Source: Multifurca ochricompacta
Lineage: Eukaryota; Basidiomycota; Agaricomycetes; Russulales; Russulaceae
Direction: 5' to 3'
NCBI GenBank assembly: GCA_022496185.1
Contig: WTXG01000020.1
Coordinates: 248,001-312,000, forward strand
DNA: 64,000 nt
The notes beneath the pieces were generated by a model. That model worked only from the letters and a program-made list of their open reading frames with translations. It did not search any database and was not told the origin of the DNA. A program made the translations under genes and the position numbers. Each line of letters begins with the position of its first letter. Position 1 is the stretch's first letter. Shown here one piece after another: positions 1 to 11,641 of this stretch.

Positions 1-907
1 TCACTCGCCGATCACACGGAGGTACCTTGGATGAGTCGTGGGAGGGGGGGGGGGGTCAAAAGCCAAGCCCAAAGTGTGAAGAAAGAAATCCCTGGGGCTG
101 GGCCGATTGAAGAAGGCGAACCCAGTAGAACGGGGGTTCCACTCGACTTTAGTCGGTCGCTATGAATGGCTAGGGGTGTGCACACATTCGCGCGCGGCCG
201 TGACATGAATGGAGGAGTCGTTGAGTTTGGAGAGTTCGGGGACACAACTCTCGATGGAGATACCCGTATATACACATTCTCAGTCTCCCTGAACCACAGC
301 TGTACATCTGCTTAATTTCATGATTTTCTCAAACTCGAATTACTTTGTAACCCACGGGGCGCGTTGTGTTTTAGTTGGGGGGGGGGGGGGGGGACCTTTC
401 AAGTCACTCCCCTCCCTGCTTGCCCCCCCCCAAAACGCCTTGTCCGCTGTGTCCTGGTGACTTGCCTGTCCCTGTTTGCGGCATGTACTCGCCATTGCCA
501 CAAAGTGAGTAGCTTTTTTTTTTTTTTCGAAATAAGTTGAATGATATAAAATGACACAACTAGGATTCTTCAAAAGAAGCGGACTTCTTGATCGGTCCTC
601 GAGAGCGGAGCGCATTATAAGAACCAGCTTTTTTTTGAATTGTGATCGCTCTCAAGAGAAATGAATTGTGACTGACAGAACCAACGGATGGATAACTGAA
701 TTCCAGCAACTCGACAACCGGGTTCTCAGATTTGTGGCATTGTACGTTATGCTATAGCAATAAAAGGGTTTCCCTTCTCTTCTCGTGTGCTATCGCATTC
801 ACCCCGTTTTATTTTCTTATTTTTTTCTTTATTTTTTTTATTTTTTTTTCTTATTTGCTTTGCTTGTTGTGCCCGACGACCAAGTGTATCCCTCTCAGCC
901 CAGAATC
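1..907. other. Intergenic, no supported gene
   Basis: No reading frame here shows a recognisable domain or a convincing exon pattern. It holds long homopolymers: G runs near 46-56 and 377-394 and a T run near 512-526. A pyrimidine-rich T tract lies at about 805-850, just upstream of the small gene that follows and possibly part of its promoter. Confidence 0.5.
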
Positions 908-1335
908 ATGTCTGCCTTACCTCCTCTCGTATTACCCCCATGGATCGTGGAGAAAGACCGAAGATTGAAAGTAAAGCTCCCTCACATCGATTCACTGTTA
1001 TCTATCGCGGACAAAGGGCGGCGAGGCCGCCGCCGCGTCAACTTTCCCATCGGACCAGCACCAAACGGCCTGTACAAGACAGCGCAGGACACGACCACCT
1101 GGGACGTCCCAAAGCTCGTGGTACCCACTCCGTACGATTGTGACCAAACTCTCTCCCCCTCTTCTCCGCCACGTTTCTTTTTCATTTTCATTTTCAAGGC
1201 TCATGTTTTTCTCTTTGATTTGCGTTATAGTCGATTAACAACACACCTGCGGCCGGCGGAGCTTCCTCAGTTCTGATCACTCAGTCGCCATCCTATTCTT
1301 TCAAGGAAGGAAGGAAGGAAGGAGATACAGAGTAG
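908..1335 (+). CDS. Small hypothetical protein, two exons
   Basis: This is a proposed gene of about 105 residues. Exon 1 is 908-1120 and starts with the residues MSALPPLVLPPWIVEKD. A GT-AG intron at 1121-1230, T-rich near its acceptor, joins it in frame to exon 2 (1231-1335), which ends at a TAG. The protein is basic in its middle part (a GRRGRRR stretch at about residues 37-43) and ends in a polar, lysine-rich tail. I do not recognise a family. A pyrimidine-rich tract precedes the ATG, as is common in basidiomycete promoters. The call rests on the intron preserving the frame, so it is weak; part of the reading frame could be chance. Confidence 0.35.
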
Positions 1336-1725
1336 ACCATTTGTCCGAGAATGGAGAAGGATATGCGCGCGCGCTGGCTATCACGCGTGGTTGTGGTAGT
1401 GGCGGTGGCGGTTGTTCCTTCAATCAATCAATGATAAGCACGAATGGGGGGGCCACAGGAAACTTGAAAATATATTCGATTCAGGCGGTAACTCTACAGG
1501 AGATGCCAACTCTAGTTTCATCAGTTTTTCAGTTGTTTCAGCAGTTTCAAAAGGCCACCAGACGATGTGAAGAAAAGTCGGACTAGTCTAGTTTAGTAAG
1601 TTAGATTAGATAATAACCAAGTGATATCCGTGTGTTCGTGGGAATTTTGATTGGATTGTTGTGATATCAAAGCGCATGCGAAATATCAAAAATTAATTTT
1701 TACAAAAAAATCTAAAACTAAAACC

Positions 1726-2607
1726 ATGTCTTCAACCCTCGCCAGCCTCGCTACAGGTGCAGCCCAGACTGCTCACGCACATGCTACCGCTCTACTTGCC
1801 TCTAATCAAGCCAACCGGGAGATAAGCTCCCGCTCAATAAGACTGTCAAGGAGCTTAACCCAGGCCCACCGATTAACCTTGCGCCCGTCGGCAAGACCAT
1901 CTTTGTATGCAGTCCCTTTCACTTTCATTCATATATTGCGCGCCCAGCAGCGCTAACGTAGTCACAAAAAACAAAAAGGTCGGTGTTCCCGGGGCGTTCA
2001 CGCCCTCATGCAGCTCGCAAGTACCAGGATACATTGAGAAGTACAACGAGTTCAAGGAGAAGGGTATCAACGAGATATACGTCGTCACAGTGAACGATGC
2101 CTTCGTGACAAAGTAAACGCTTGAAACCTTTTTCCCCTTTTCCCCCCCGCCTTGTTTCGCGCGCGCTCATGCCATTCTCTATCTATTTCTCGTAAACACT
2201 AGGGCGTGGAAGGAGAAACTTGCTCCCAACGGCACCCGTGAGTGCATATACTCCTCCACCTTTTCTCTGAATATGACTGATCTGATGGGTTTTAATCGCT
2301 GTCCCCCTTTTTTTTTTTTTTCCCTTGCGCGACCGGTAAGTCGTCCGTTTTATCTCTGACGATCAGGCGCTCTTTGTCTCGGCGCTTGGCCTTATCCTCG
2401 ATGCCACTGTCAATCTTGGCGCACCACGTGCCAAGGTACGCACACCCTATCAATTAAATCATATTATGTTCCTCTTGCTCACTCACCCAATTGAACAGCG
2501 CTTCGTTATTGTCTCGAACGACGATGTCATCGAGAGGATTATTGTCGAGGAAGACTCGTCTCAGGTCACTACTACCGCGGCCGATTCGGTGCTCGCATCG
2601 CTCTGAG
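1726..2607 (+). CDS. Peroxiredoxin, Prx5/AHP1 type (thioredoxin peroxidase)
   Basis: Atypical 2-Cys or 1-Cys peroxiredoxin that reduces hydrogen peroxide and alkyl hydroperoxides with thioredoxin or glutathione as donor; cytosolic or peroxisomal in fungi. Six exons fit the family without gaps: 1726-1756, 1822-1904, 1979-2112, 2203-2237, 2341-2435 and 2499-2607. The peroxidatic cysteine lies in VPGAFTPSCSSQVPGY (exon 3), followed by EIYVVTVNDAFV and, in exons 4-6, AWKEKLAPNGT, VRFISDDQALFVSALGL and the C-terminal RFVIVSNDDVIERI. The predicted length of about 165-170 residues matches the family. The first exon is only 31 nt; its join gives the sequence TDKLPLNKTVKELNPGPP, typical of the family start. 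The 5' flank has A/T-rich stretches but no clear TATA box. Family assignment is firm; subcellular location is not decided by the sequence. Confidence 0.92.
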
Positions 2608-3115
2608 CGTAAGTGTATGTAAGTTGATTGTTAATCAAAGCCAAAAGAGAAGATCCGTCTTGTAGCTGTTGAATCCATTGGGCGTGAGTTTACACGTCAG
2701 AGTCAAATGAATTGTACGCCATTGTGTATTAGCGAGTCGATGTAAGGACACATCCGATGGCGAAATTTGAAAAAGCGCTGTATGTTATGTGATGTGATGT
2801 GATGTGTTGTGAGCAAGGACGACGCCCTTGAAGATGAGCCAGAGTGCTCATTGAAGTTCAAATTTGAGGTTTGAGGTTGCCGCGACAGCTCGAAGCCATC
2901 ACGGCTATTCGCACGCGTATTAAAGAGCGAGAGCGTGCGGAACCTAACAAATCGTTCGTTACGAGAGTGCCGAGACCGCGGGGCTTCACACGCAGGAGAT
3001 TCTTTGATTATCTGTTAAATCAATCCAGCTACCAGTTGAGATTTCCCTTTCCTTCTTTTCCGAAAGTCTTACTTAGACAAATGGATGGTATGCGGGCGGC
3101 GAAGCGTGTCCTTGG
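2608..3115. other. Intergenic between convergent genes
   Basis: Spacer between the 3' ends of the peroxiredoxin and the LW-domain gene. A short TGTGATG tandem stretch lies near 2783-2805. No gene seen. Confidence 0.5.
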
Positions 3116-4320
3116 CTACGATGCTGGTGGTAACAAAATCGCTCGTTGTAAATCTACTACACCATCCCCAAACACCGCCCTCCACCGTTCCGCCAACGTC
3201 CGTGCGCGCCTGCGCAAACCATAAGCATCCCCCAGTGGAACATCCTCTAGTTCACCGAGCCTCCGTACAGTGTCTGCCAGAGCGCTCTCCTGCCAAATTG
3301 CCATCAGTGTTCCTTGCACCCGGGAAGGAGGGGGGGGGGAGGGGAATTCAAGTCGCGCTCGGCGGCTTCAGCGCCCGACTCACCTTGAGCACCCCTGGAA
3401 GGATACTGCGCCTCTGATTCGCACGCTCGACTGCGCCAAGCGTATCATTGGTGTGCGCTATCTTCGCCTCGTCCATCTTCGTCTTACCTTTTACGAGTGG
3501 AAGTAACGCAGCTGTCCACGCGGCCGCCTCCGTCTCACTCACATTCGCGTCCTCGATCATTTTGGTGTCCACGTCCACTATGTCTGGGTCTTTGGGTGAC
3601 TTGCGCTGCTGAGATGGTGGCTTGTGCTGGTTTACGACAACCATAGGAACTGGTGGCGTGGTGGTCGTTGCTATTGCTATTGCTCCTGCTCCTACTCCTG
3701 CTCCTGCTCCTGCTCCTACTCCTACTCCTGCTCCTACTGCTACCCTTTTTGAATTCCAATTCTCACTCCCCTCTCGTCTTGCTACCCCAGCAGGTCGCTA
3801 CCAGAACCAAGAGAGGGGGGGGGGGGCAATATAATGTAATTAGTGGGACTCCTCTGTGCAAGGCGAGAATTCCCAGCAAGCAAGAAGATTTTTAACTCAC
3901 CGCCACCCGCCGTGGTTTACGACCCAGCCCACGGTCGAGCGGGCCAGGTCCAAATGCATCCTCCAGCCGCTCGGCCCACATCCGCGCCCTGGCCTGCCGC
4001 GGGCGTACTTCAGCCCTCCAGCGACCCATAACCTCCCCAACTGGTGATGGCGGATCTTGCGCAGGATCGGCGGGAAGTAATTGGCGCAAAGTGCGTCGGA
4101 TATCCGCCTTGGCTCGCGCCTCGAATATTGGGTGGTACCACCACAGGGTGCTGTCTTTACTTCCCCTGTAGCCCTCACTGTCGCCACGGTTTGTTTTAGA
4201 AACAGTTTGGAAGAGACCGTGCGACGCGTCCTGTTGGCCGGATGCGCCGCTGTCGCGATGCATCTTGGGGTCGTAAAGATTGGTGACAACCTCTGGTGAA
4301 GGTGTGGGTGGGAACATCAA
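3116..4320 (-). CDS. Protein with TFIIS N-terminal (LW)-like helical domain
   Basis: Three exons in transcript order: 4320-3901, 3797-3384 and 3289-3116, with GTGAGT donors. The C-terminal exon reads ESALADTVRRLGELEDV and then GLRRRARTLAERWRAVFG. The leucine/arginine spacing and the tryptophan of the last helix resemble the TFIIS N-terminal (LW) domain found in elongation factors and chromatin proteins. The N-terminal part has a second helical stretch (EARAKADIRRTLRQLLP) and an arginine-rich WRAEVRPRQARARMWAERLE segment. The middle exon encodes a Val-Gly-Ala-Gly repeat produced by a hexamer microsatellite, then an acidic linker. The likely role is a nuclear elongation or chromatin factor. The exon joins keep frame, but the start is uncertain and an upstream exon is possible. 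Confidence 0.5.
3671..3743. repeat. Imperfect GCTCCT/ACTCCT hexamer microsatellite in coding sequence
   Basis: Roughly twelve hexamers alternating gctcct and actcct on the plus strand. On the minus strand they lie inside the second exon of the LW-domain gene and encode an alternating Val-Gly and Ala-Gly run, so length changes in steps of six would keep the frame. Confidence 0.85.
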
Positions 4321-4414
4321 CGATGCTTAACACTTACATATTAAATTTATTATTTAATATTAAATATTCACTGTGGGAATGTTTCGTTTTCGTCAACGAT
4401 CATGTGATGTCATG

Positions 4415-5779
4415 TCATAAACAAAAGTATGTTTGAAGAGTAGATATCTCCCCTACAATATCTCTTGCATTCTCCTCAAGTGCGCGTAGTCGATCCAAGA
4501 AACGAGCGCCATCTTCAGCGGACAAGGTATTGGGGTAGTTCTCCGCTCCCGCTTCCGCCTCCGCCTCCTTTTCCCGGCTGCTGATTGTCATTGACGCACG
4601 CGCAGCCTTCATGAACTCCTCCTCATCGCTGGAAAACGGGTCCCCCTCTCTATCTTCATTTCGAACAACCCGCGCCCTTTTGCCGCCCGGAGCAGACAAA
4701 CTACGGGCGCCGGCGCCGTGGCTCACCTTGACCTTACCCTTCAAAATTCTCACACCTGTTTGCGCGGACGGGCCAGCGCTGTTGGATGAGACCCCAGGTT
4801 GAGAGTCGGTGGCGGGAGGAGAACGCAGCCGCTTTGTCAATATGTGCGAGGCGCGTGTGTCTGGTAATTGGGTGTCGGACTCGACGTGGTTACCAGCAGT
4901 CACTTCCTTGGGCGGTTTGACAACGTGTGAGCATGCTACGCGGCGCTCTTTGCAAGGCAAGCAGGCCCGTCCTCCTTTGTCAACGCAGATTCGACCTCGT
5001 CGGGAACATAGATCACAAGGAATGGGTCGTTTCCTGACGCCTTTAGCGAGCTCTTCCTCCTAAAAAGCATTGGCTTATGAGCATTGCGACGGAAAAAAAA
5101 CACCGACAAGAACACTGACCTGAAGTTCATCGTTCTCGTTCTCCTTCATGCCAAATTCTCAAGTTCGAATCACGATGATCAGAGGGGGCAGCAATAACAA
5201 CACTCACCTCTGGAGCCGGACTTGCCCTCATTTGGCTCTCGCTCTTCACCTCCTTTTCTTGAAATTGGACCTTATCGCCGTTGATTTTTTCAGTGCCGAT
5301 CATGAGCGCAGGTGCCATCGTGTCGGGTTCACCCTCAGCTTCTGAGCTCGTATGGTCGTTAACCATAACTAGGTGGTCCACGTCTCCAGTACTCCCCACA
5401 GTTGAACCTAGCTGGTCAGGGGCTTTCGAAACTTGTCCAGGCTCGTCTCCGCTCCCTCTTTGCGACTGTGACTCAAGACCTCCTACTCCCTTCCAAGGAG
5501 ATCGCTTCTTGAAAACTGACATTATTGAGGATGCCACGGTATTCGCTCTGTAGAAGGTGGATGTGGATGACGAGAAGGTTAGAAACAGGGGGAGGAGGGG
5601 TGGCTGGACTGGAGAATGGAGAATGAATACTCACCCATTTGTTTACCCATGTCACGCGCACGCAACCAAAAGAACCAGGCACGGAGGTCCTTTTGGGCTG
5701 GAGTGCCAAGCCAAGGCATCCTCGAGGGAATTTTGGTCACATTTCTTTCGACATCATGATTCACAACATAAGCCATCAC
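4415..5779 (-). CDS. Cysteine-rich protein with tandem CxxC modules (fungal Zn-cluster-like)
   Basis: A multi-exon minus-strand gene. An intron ending at the acceptor near 5061 joins ...DELQ to EEELAKGVRKRPIP, followed by two cysteine modules: CDLCSRRGRIC and, about eight residues later, CLPCKERRVACSH. The spacing is C-X2-C-X6-C twice, similar to the C-X2-C-X6-C half of Zn2Cys6 clusters and common in agaricomycete DNA-binding-like proteins. Downstream are a basic segment, an acidic patch (DPFSSDEEEF) and a helical C-terminus (FLDRLRALEENARDIVGE). The upstream exon (5127-5537) is polar and low complexity; the most upstream coding exon contains the stretch MPWLGTPAQKDLRAWFFWL. Exact start and two joins are unresolved. 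A nuclear role is an inference. Confidence 0.5.
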
Positions 5780-8700
5780 AAAATCAGGTGGAAATAAGAC
5801 GAGGTATGTTACTCAGACAGCCGGTTTGTGCACTAGCGTAATTTTTTCCGTTGTCATTTTTTGGGGAGCGCGCCTAATTAATTTTGTTGGGACGAATACG
5901 TCAGTTTGACCATAAGAACTATTGGTGTTCATCTGTTCAGAACGAGTCAATCCAAGGCATAATAAGTACAAGTGCTGCAGCAGGGGCCGTGAGCGATGAT
6001 GATGGGAAAGGTAGGTGAGACACTCTAGGTATGGGTGTGATACCGATCACCTTTCTAGTGAGCACCATCCGTGGTTTGTGCGGTGATAAGGTCAATGGTG
6101 GTGAGAGGGGAAGAAAGGGAGTCTGGTCATACATACATAAGGCGCCGCGGGGATAGCGCCTGCCGTACCAACTGAATTTCAAAAAGCACCACCTTTCACA
6201 GTCGATGGGGGCTTCTCGCTTTTCGTTCCCCAGAAAGATTGCATCAGGTGGCAAACACATCAAAGCAAGATACATCGAAATATTAGGCTTAGGGGATTGG
6301 AGGACAGAGGGTTCAACCGGGCAGCGGGAACAGGTCCGATCTGCATTGCACTGAGTATAAAGAATCGTGGGTGGTATTTCTTTGCACGCATGGCAGGAGT
6401 TCTGAAGATTAATGTGGCCCTCGAGCTTTCGGCTCAGGTGATAGCAGCTCCACATCGTTTCATGAGAGATCGGCACTGCAATAATACAATGTATCCCCTC
6501 AGCTAAAACAAAAAAGACCAGCAAGCCGCGGCTGGAGGGGATCAGCTTATGCAGAGGCCTTCGGTGTGTCCAGGGAACACGCGAAGGGCCTGAGAAACGC
6601 CGCTCCAGAAGCATCGCCATTGTTGGTGGCTAGGCCCACACAGCAAGTACTCCAAGCGCAAGGGGATGAGGTTGAAAAAAAGGTACCGGGATTTACCAAA
6701 CGTCACAACCTGGTGATGCAAAGGTGACATGAAAATGATAGTATCTACATCACGCGTTTCAGGAGGCACCGTAGAGGCAAGCTAAGTGCGAAAGGAACGT
6801 ACCATTTTCACGGTCATGAACTGTAATCGCCTGCTTGGTAGTCTTCACTAATTGGAGTGGGATCGCCAACTCCACAGCAAGCAATAGCGCACACTCATCA
6901 AAAATGGACCCTTGAGTAAGGAATAAATCCAAATCTATTTCTTAATGGTTGGCAAAGTTAGCATGACGCCTGCGGTCGTCGAGGTTTCTGTTTATGTCAC
7001 AATGTTTAGAGCGTCACATAGCGGTTGGAAGCAGAGCTGATGACCTTGCCACGGTAGTCACATGTGGTGGAAAAAACGAGGTTATCAACATGGGTCACAG
7101 ACTTCATCGTCAACGTTGTTGTCATAATGCTCTCCGGCTCTAGCGATATGGATTACGTGGCTCACAATAGTCGCGGGTAGTAGTTTTAAAAAACTACGTG
7201 GACAACTCCATTCGACCAGCCTGAGAGAAGCCAGATGATGGATCCTCCGTGATAATCCTGACAACATACTCGCTCACGAACATTGGCTTGCATGAGAGAC
7301 CAAAAAGGCGGTGCCGATCATCCCCGTGCTCATTTGGTAGGAGTTTACCGGCAAGCATCTCGACGACCGAAACTACTCAGCTAACTTGATAGTCGCGCTT
7401 TCAATGATATATTCAGGCACCGCGGAAGCATTTTTGCGGGACAGTAAGAGTAAGTTGCATTGGCCAGAGGGTGGATAGAAAGGTTGTTCGAGGTGTGTGG
7501 ACACCGTCTCTGCAAGCATGGTGAGGGAAGGTAGTGATGTGGAGTGATGGAAGCGTGATTGGAAAGGGCGAGGCGAGGAGAAAGCGAGGGTGGGCAAAAG
7601 GGTGTGTAACGACTGCGCGATCGGGGCTAGAGAGTGCATGTCCACGGAACTGAGTGTTTGTGGAGAGCACGCATGCAAAACGCGACTGGCCCACCTACAT
7701 ACGTCAGCGTGGGGCTGTGGTTTATGGTCTTATGGGGCCTCGATTGGTGTGAACTGGGTTGGGAGCACCAAGGTCGCAGATTGGTCTTGAGACTCGGAAG
7801 CCTGGATGTAAATCAACCTCAGGTCCGTGGACGAAAGACGGGAGCCGTTCCAGGAGCCGGGACGTACAAGCACTGCACCAAAAATGATGTGCAACTTCGA
7901 TGGGGTGTGTGTGTGTGTGGGAACGACGACTACCCCATTCGCGCCTGCCTTGGGGAGCACAAGTGTTGTGACTGCACCTGACATGAGGGGGCACGAGACA
8001 GACTGTTGTTTCGGGGTGGCTGGCACCAAACCAAGCCGAGCGGAAAAAGTGCAACTAGATGGTGCAAGAGCACATTTAGGGTAGTCAGGCTGGTGCCAAG
8101 TGTCAACTTGATAATACCTGAGTTGGGGGACTGCAGCGAGAATGGACGTATATGCGCATGGCCCGGAGGGATGGATTGTTGGCCAAAGCTCATGGAAATG
8201 ACATTTAGGGTACCCTGGAGATAAATTTATCTCGTTGACAAATACAACACAGTGACATTAAGGTGCGCAGCGAGGATGATGTCAAATTAAGATCTTATTT
8301 TGGTTGGCCCATGACACACCGTGACAGAGTCACCGCAGAGAATCAGACGGGAAAGTGGCATGATAAGGATCCTATCCTCACGGAAGACACAGGGATAGGG
8401 TGCGTTTAGCCGTCGTGGGTTCTGTGTTGGAAGAGGGCATTAGGGTGCCACCAGGTTCATGGTTTCTAGGGTGCCTGGCCTCAACTTGAGGCTCCCAGAC
8501 ACAGATGATGTGAGCGGAGTAATAACCATGGCAGTAGCTGTGAGGTGCGAAAGTGCTACATCAAGACGGTACAAAGCCAAGAAAACCTTGTTAATCGTAG
8601 GCAGCATTCCATATAGAGAGAGAGGTGGGGAGGATGAGGAGAAGGAGAAGGAGAAGGAGAAAGCCAGGGACAGCGCGTGGTAGGGGGGATGGCTGGTGAC

Positions 8701-9434
8701 CGGGGGAATGCGTAGGTGTAGGTATCAAAGGGTCAGGTCAAGTTAAAGTTTGGCCTTGGCCTCATTGATAACACGTGTCTTTTGTGATCTACGTCATTCC
8801 CACACCACACCACACACACACAAAACTAGACTGGACCATAAATATGTTGGCTATTGGCTACTTCTAGTGGTTCTGTGCACTGATTTCACTGTATGCAGCC
8901 TTGAGGCGGATTTACACGCTTTGCGTTGCGCGAGTTACCATGGAACATAGGATTGTCAAGGTGACTCGAGGAGAACATGCTATGCTCGGATGGATCGGAA
9001 GCGAATAACACGTTTCTTTTTTTTTTGCGGGGTTGAGCGAGTCTGATTCGGAAGGAGTGATGGTTCGAAGCGAAGGTTATGCGAATAAAGCGTGAAATGA
9101 ATACATGAGGTTCGCACCTGCTAATTTAAACAAACGACCCGAGCAGAGCAGAGAAGAGAGAAAACAGAAAGCGGCAAAACAGCAATAAACGATCACGAGA
9201 CCGCGATCTGATGACATAATCATATTTTGTGTTCTGTTCTGTTCTTCTCTTCTCGACAAGACAGTTGATCCACACCCCTCCCCCCCTCATAGTTGTTTAA
9301 ATATAATAGAAGCCAAAGCCCCGCGACCGCTGTATGGTTTTAATCCCCTCCCCTATCATCAATCAAATCAACAAAGCAGAAACAACAACAACAACAACAA
9401 CAGCAGCAGCAGCAGCAGCAGCAGTATAATACAA
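5780..9434. other. 3.6-kb stretch with no recognisable gene
   Basis: Many short open frames occur on both strands, the longest on the minus strand at 5937-6620 (227 codons), but none shows a family motif. Possible spliced coding pieces on the minus strand near 6735-6935 can be joined across GT-AG introns (for example a piece reading LAVELAIPLQLVKTTKQAI) but do not lead to a known domain. GA-rich repeats lie near 8616-8665 and a CA run near 8800-8822. This may be an unrecognised multi-exon gene, a decayed gene or non-coding DNA. Confidence 0.35.
9381..9424 (+). repeat. (ACA)n(GCA)n trinucleotide tract in kinase leader
   Basis: About seven CAA units followed by eight CAG units just upstream of the casein-kinase-like gene, in the presumed 5' untranslated exon (the leader intron starts at about 9435). 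Confidence 0.85.
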
Positions 9435-9486
9435 CGTGAGTCAGTCACTTCTTTGCTCCTTTGACCCCTTCCCAACTTTCTACAGT

Positions 9487-10752
9487 ATGGACTTTACCTT
9501 TGGTGGCAAGTATCGTCTCGAGGAAGAGCTCGCCATTGGCGGTTGTGGTTTGTTCAACTAAAAAAAATCTAATAAATTATGTTCTTATTTGTTATAGGTT
9601 CCGTTTTCTACGGAGTTCATACAGTGGCGGGTAAGGAAGTGGCAATCAAGTTAGAACCAGCCGTCGAGAAGCAACACAGTCCATTGAAACATGAATCAAA
9701 GATTTACAAGACGTTGATGGGCGGTCCTGGTGTACCCTGGATAATCTGGTCTGGCAAGCAAGGTGACTATAATGTCATGGTCATCGATCTCCTCGGTCCT
9801 TCCCTCGAAGACCTCTTCAAAATGTGTAATCGTCATTTTTCTCTAAAGACTGTATTACTTCTCGCTGACCAGCTGGTACGTTTCCTCTTTTTCACTCCCC
9901 TCCCACCTACTCCCGTCCCTTCCCCTCCCTCCCTCTCTCCCTCCCCTGAAAGCCCGTCGTATGTCCCTGTCCCTGTGCAATGTTCATGTCACTTTTCGGC
10001 GTTATAATCTAGCGCGCGCTAAATTTTGATGCCCCTAGTTATCCCGTATCGAGTTCATTCACTCTCATGACCTTGTCCACCGCGACATCAAGCCCGCCAA
10101 CTTTGTCATGGGCACTGGCCATGGCTCCCATCTTGTCAATGTCATCGATTTTGGCCTTGCTAAGAAGTTTCGTGATCGTGATGGCGTGCACATCCCCTAT
10201 AACCAAGAGGCGCATCACGGCGTTGGCACATCACATTTTGCATCTATCAATACCCATCTTGGTATCGGTCTGTTTACGTTCATTCCTTCCAAATTCGCCT
10301 TACTCACGCTTCACGTTGCAGAGGCCTCTCCACGTGATGACCTCGAGTCACTATCCTATATGCTCGTCTACTTTTTACGCGGTACTCTTCCCTGGCGGAA
10401 GTTAAAGGCAACTACTGTCGCTGCCACTTGGGATCTCATCCGCGACGCAAAACTATCTATTGGTTCGGTATTGCACGCTGGTCTCCCCCGCGAGTTTGCC
10501 ATGCTGCACGAATATGCTCGTGCCCTCGAATTTGGCGACTCCCCCGATTATATGGGCCTCCGTGCGATGTTGCGAGAACTCGGGGCCCGTGTCGGTGCCA
10601 AGTATCCTGCATCCGTTGACGACGTTGGTGCCGCAGACGAATGGGGTCCGTTTGATTGGAATATTGGCCGTACGCGTAACGAGCGCCGTGGGCGTGTATG
10701 CGAGGCGTGCAAGCGCCGTGAGGAGGCGTCTTGGGCGGCGACGCGCGAATAA
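9487..10752 (+). CDS. Casein kinase I-family protein kinase (divergent)
   Basis: Four exons (9487-9547, 9598-9875, 10039-10267, 10322-10752) give about 332 residues, and a leader intron seems to end one base before the ATG (acceptor at 9485). CK1 features run in order: VAIKLEP with the ATP-binding lysine, the hinge region [15 protein letters not shown], the catalytic loop [10 protein letters not shown], the metal-binding DFGLAKKF, the CK1-specific [11 protein letters not shown], and then [20 protein letters not shown]. The Gly-rich loop reads LAIGGCGSVFYG, with alanine where most CK1 proteins have the first glycine, and the activation segment is [10 protein letters not shown] rather than GTARYASINT. 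The C-terminus is short and has a CEACKRREE motif instead of a long regulatory tail. It is probably an active but diverged CK1 paralogue, with substrates unknown; basidiomycetes often carry expanded CK1-like families. Confidence 0.9.
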
Positions 10753-11641
10753 TTGTCCCCACTCAGCGGCAAAGTTCCAGGCCATGTGGTATGGAATGTA
10801 CGCATCCTTCCCCCCTTTCCCCCTTGCCTCCTTCCTTCCCCTTCACACAACCTTTCACATCATGTGAGTCTTCTGACTGTGTTGGTACTCCTAGTCAGGA
10901 ATAGGCGCCTGTGCCCCCTCCTGTCAAGGCGGCTTGTACATTATCTCCTCAAATTCTGACTGACCATGGTGTCCAGCGCGCGCACGCTTATCCCGATACC
11001 AACCCCATGCACACCATGATATATGTCTCCGAACCATCGTACGTCTTAACGGGCGCACACGGGACGCCAACTCTTTGCCGAGGACCCTTTGCCCTGCATC
11101 TCAGGCCAAGCCGCTTTATCCAGCACTTTGATGCGCCGGCGATAACTTTCCTCTGCGATGGTGGGTTGTACCCTCTGTGGCTTTTCCTAGAAGCATCCTT
11201 GTTCATGCTTCTTTAGGGTGCGGCGAACACCATCGCGGCTTTTTAACGAATGCATGCTTCGACGATGAGGTCGGGTAATTTATATGGTTCTCAATGGCGG
11301 TGACAACGTGGTTTTTAACTAGGTATTGTGTACATATCCTTTACGTGTGCTGTTGCTCTATGTTACCCTGTATGCTTTTTTTTTTGACTATGGACTGCTT
11401 CATTCTAGCACCATGCACCCCTATGGTTCTACTTTTTCCATGATTTCTTTTGCTACTTGTTACTGGTTGTCAGACTTGTCTCTCTGTCCTTGTTCTTCCA
11501 ATTTATGCCTCTCTTGTTATTTTTTGCAAGCAGTAATTAACTCACCTCGCGGTTTGGGGGTTAGGCCGAGTTATGATTATGTCATCAGCCCCAGGAAGGA
11601 TATTGACGACGACGACGACGTCGGGCACATCGCGTCCACTA
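10753..11641. other. Intergenic
   Basis: No domain or exon series was found between the kinase and the mid1 gene. The stretch is T-rich on the plus strand from about 11320 to 11530, which would suit the mid1 promoter and leader. Confidence 0.5.

Noticed and set aside
785..907. Longer N-terminus for the first small gene (163-codon frame)
   Set aside because: The extra residues are a Phe/Tyr-rich translation of a T tract, more likely promoter or leader.
5937..6620. 227-codon minus-strand frame as a gene
   Set aside because: No domain or conserved pattern, and composition is not clearly coding.
6542..6620. WD40 repeat (FPGHTEGLC)
   Set aside because: One short similarity only; no flanking repeat units or GH/WD spacing.
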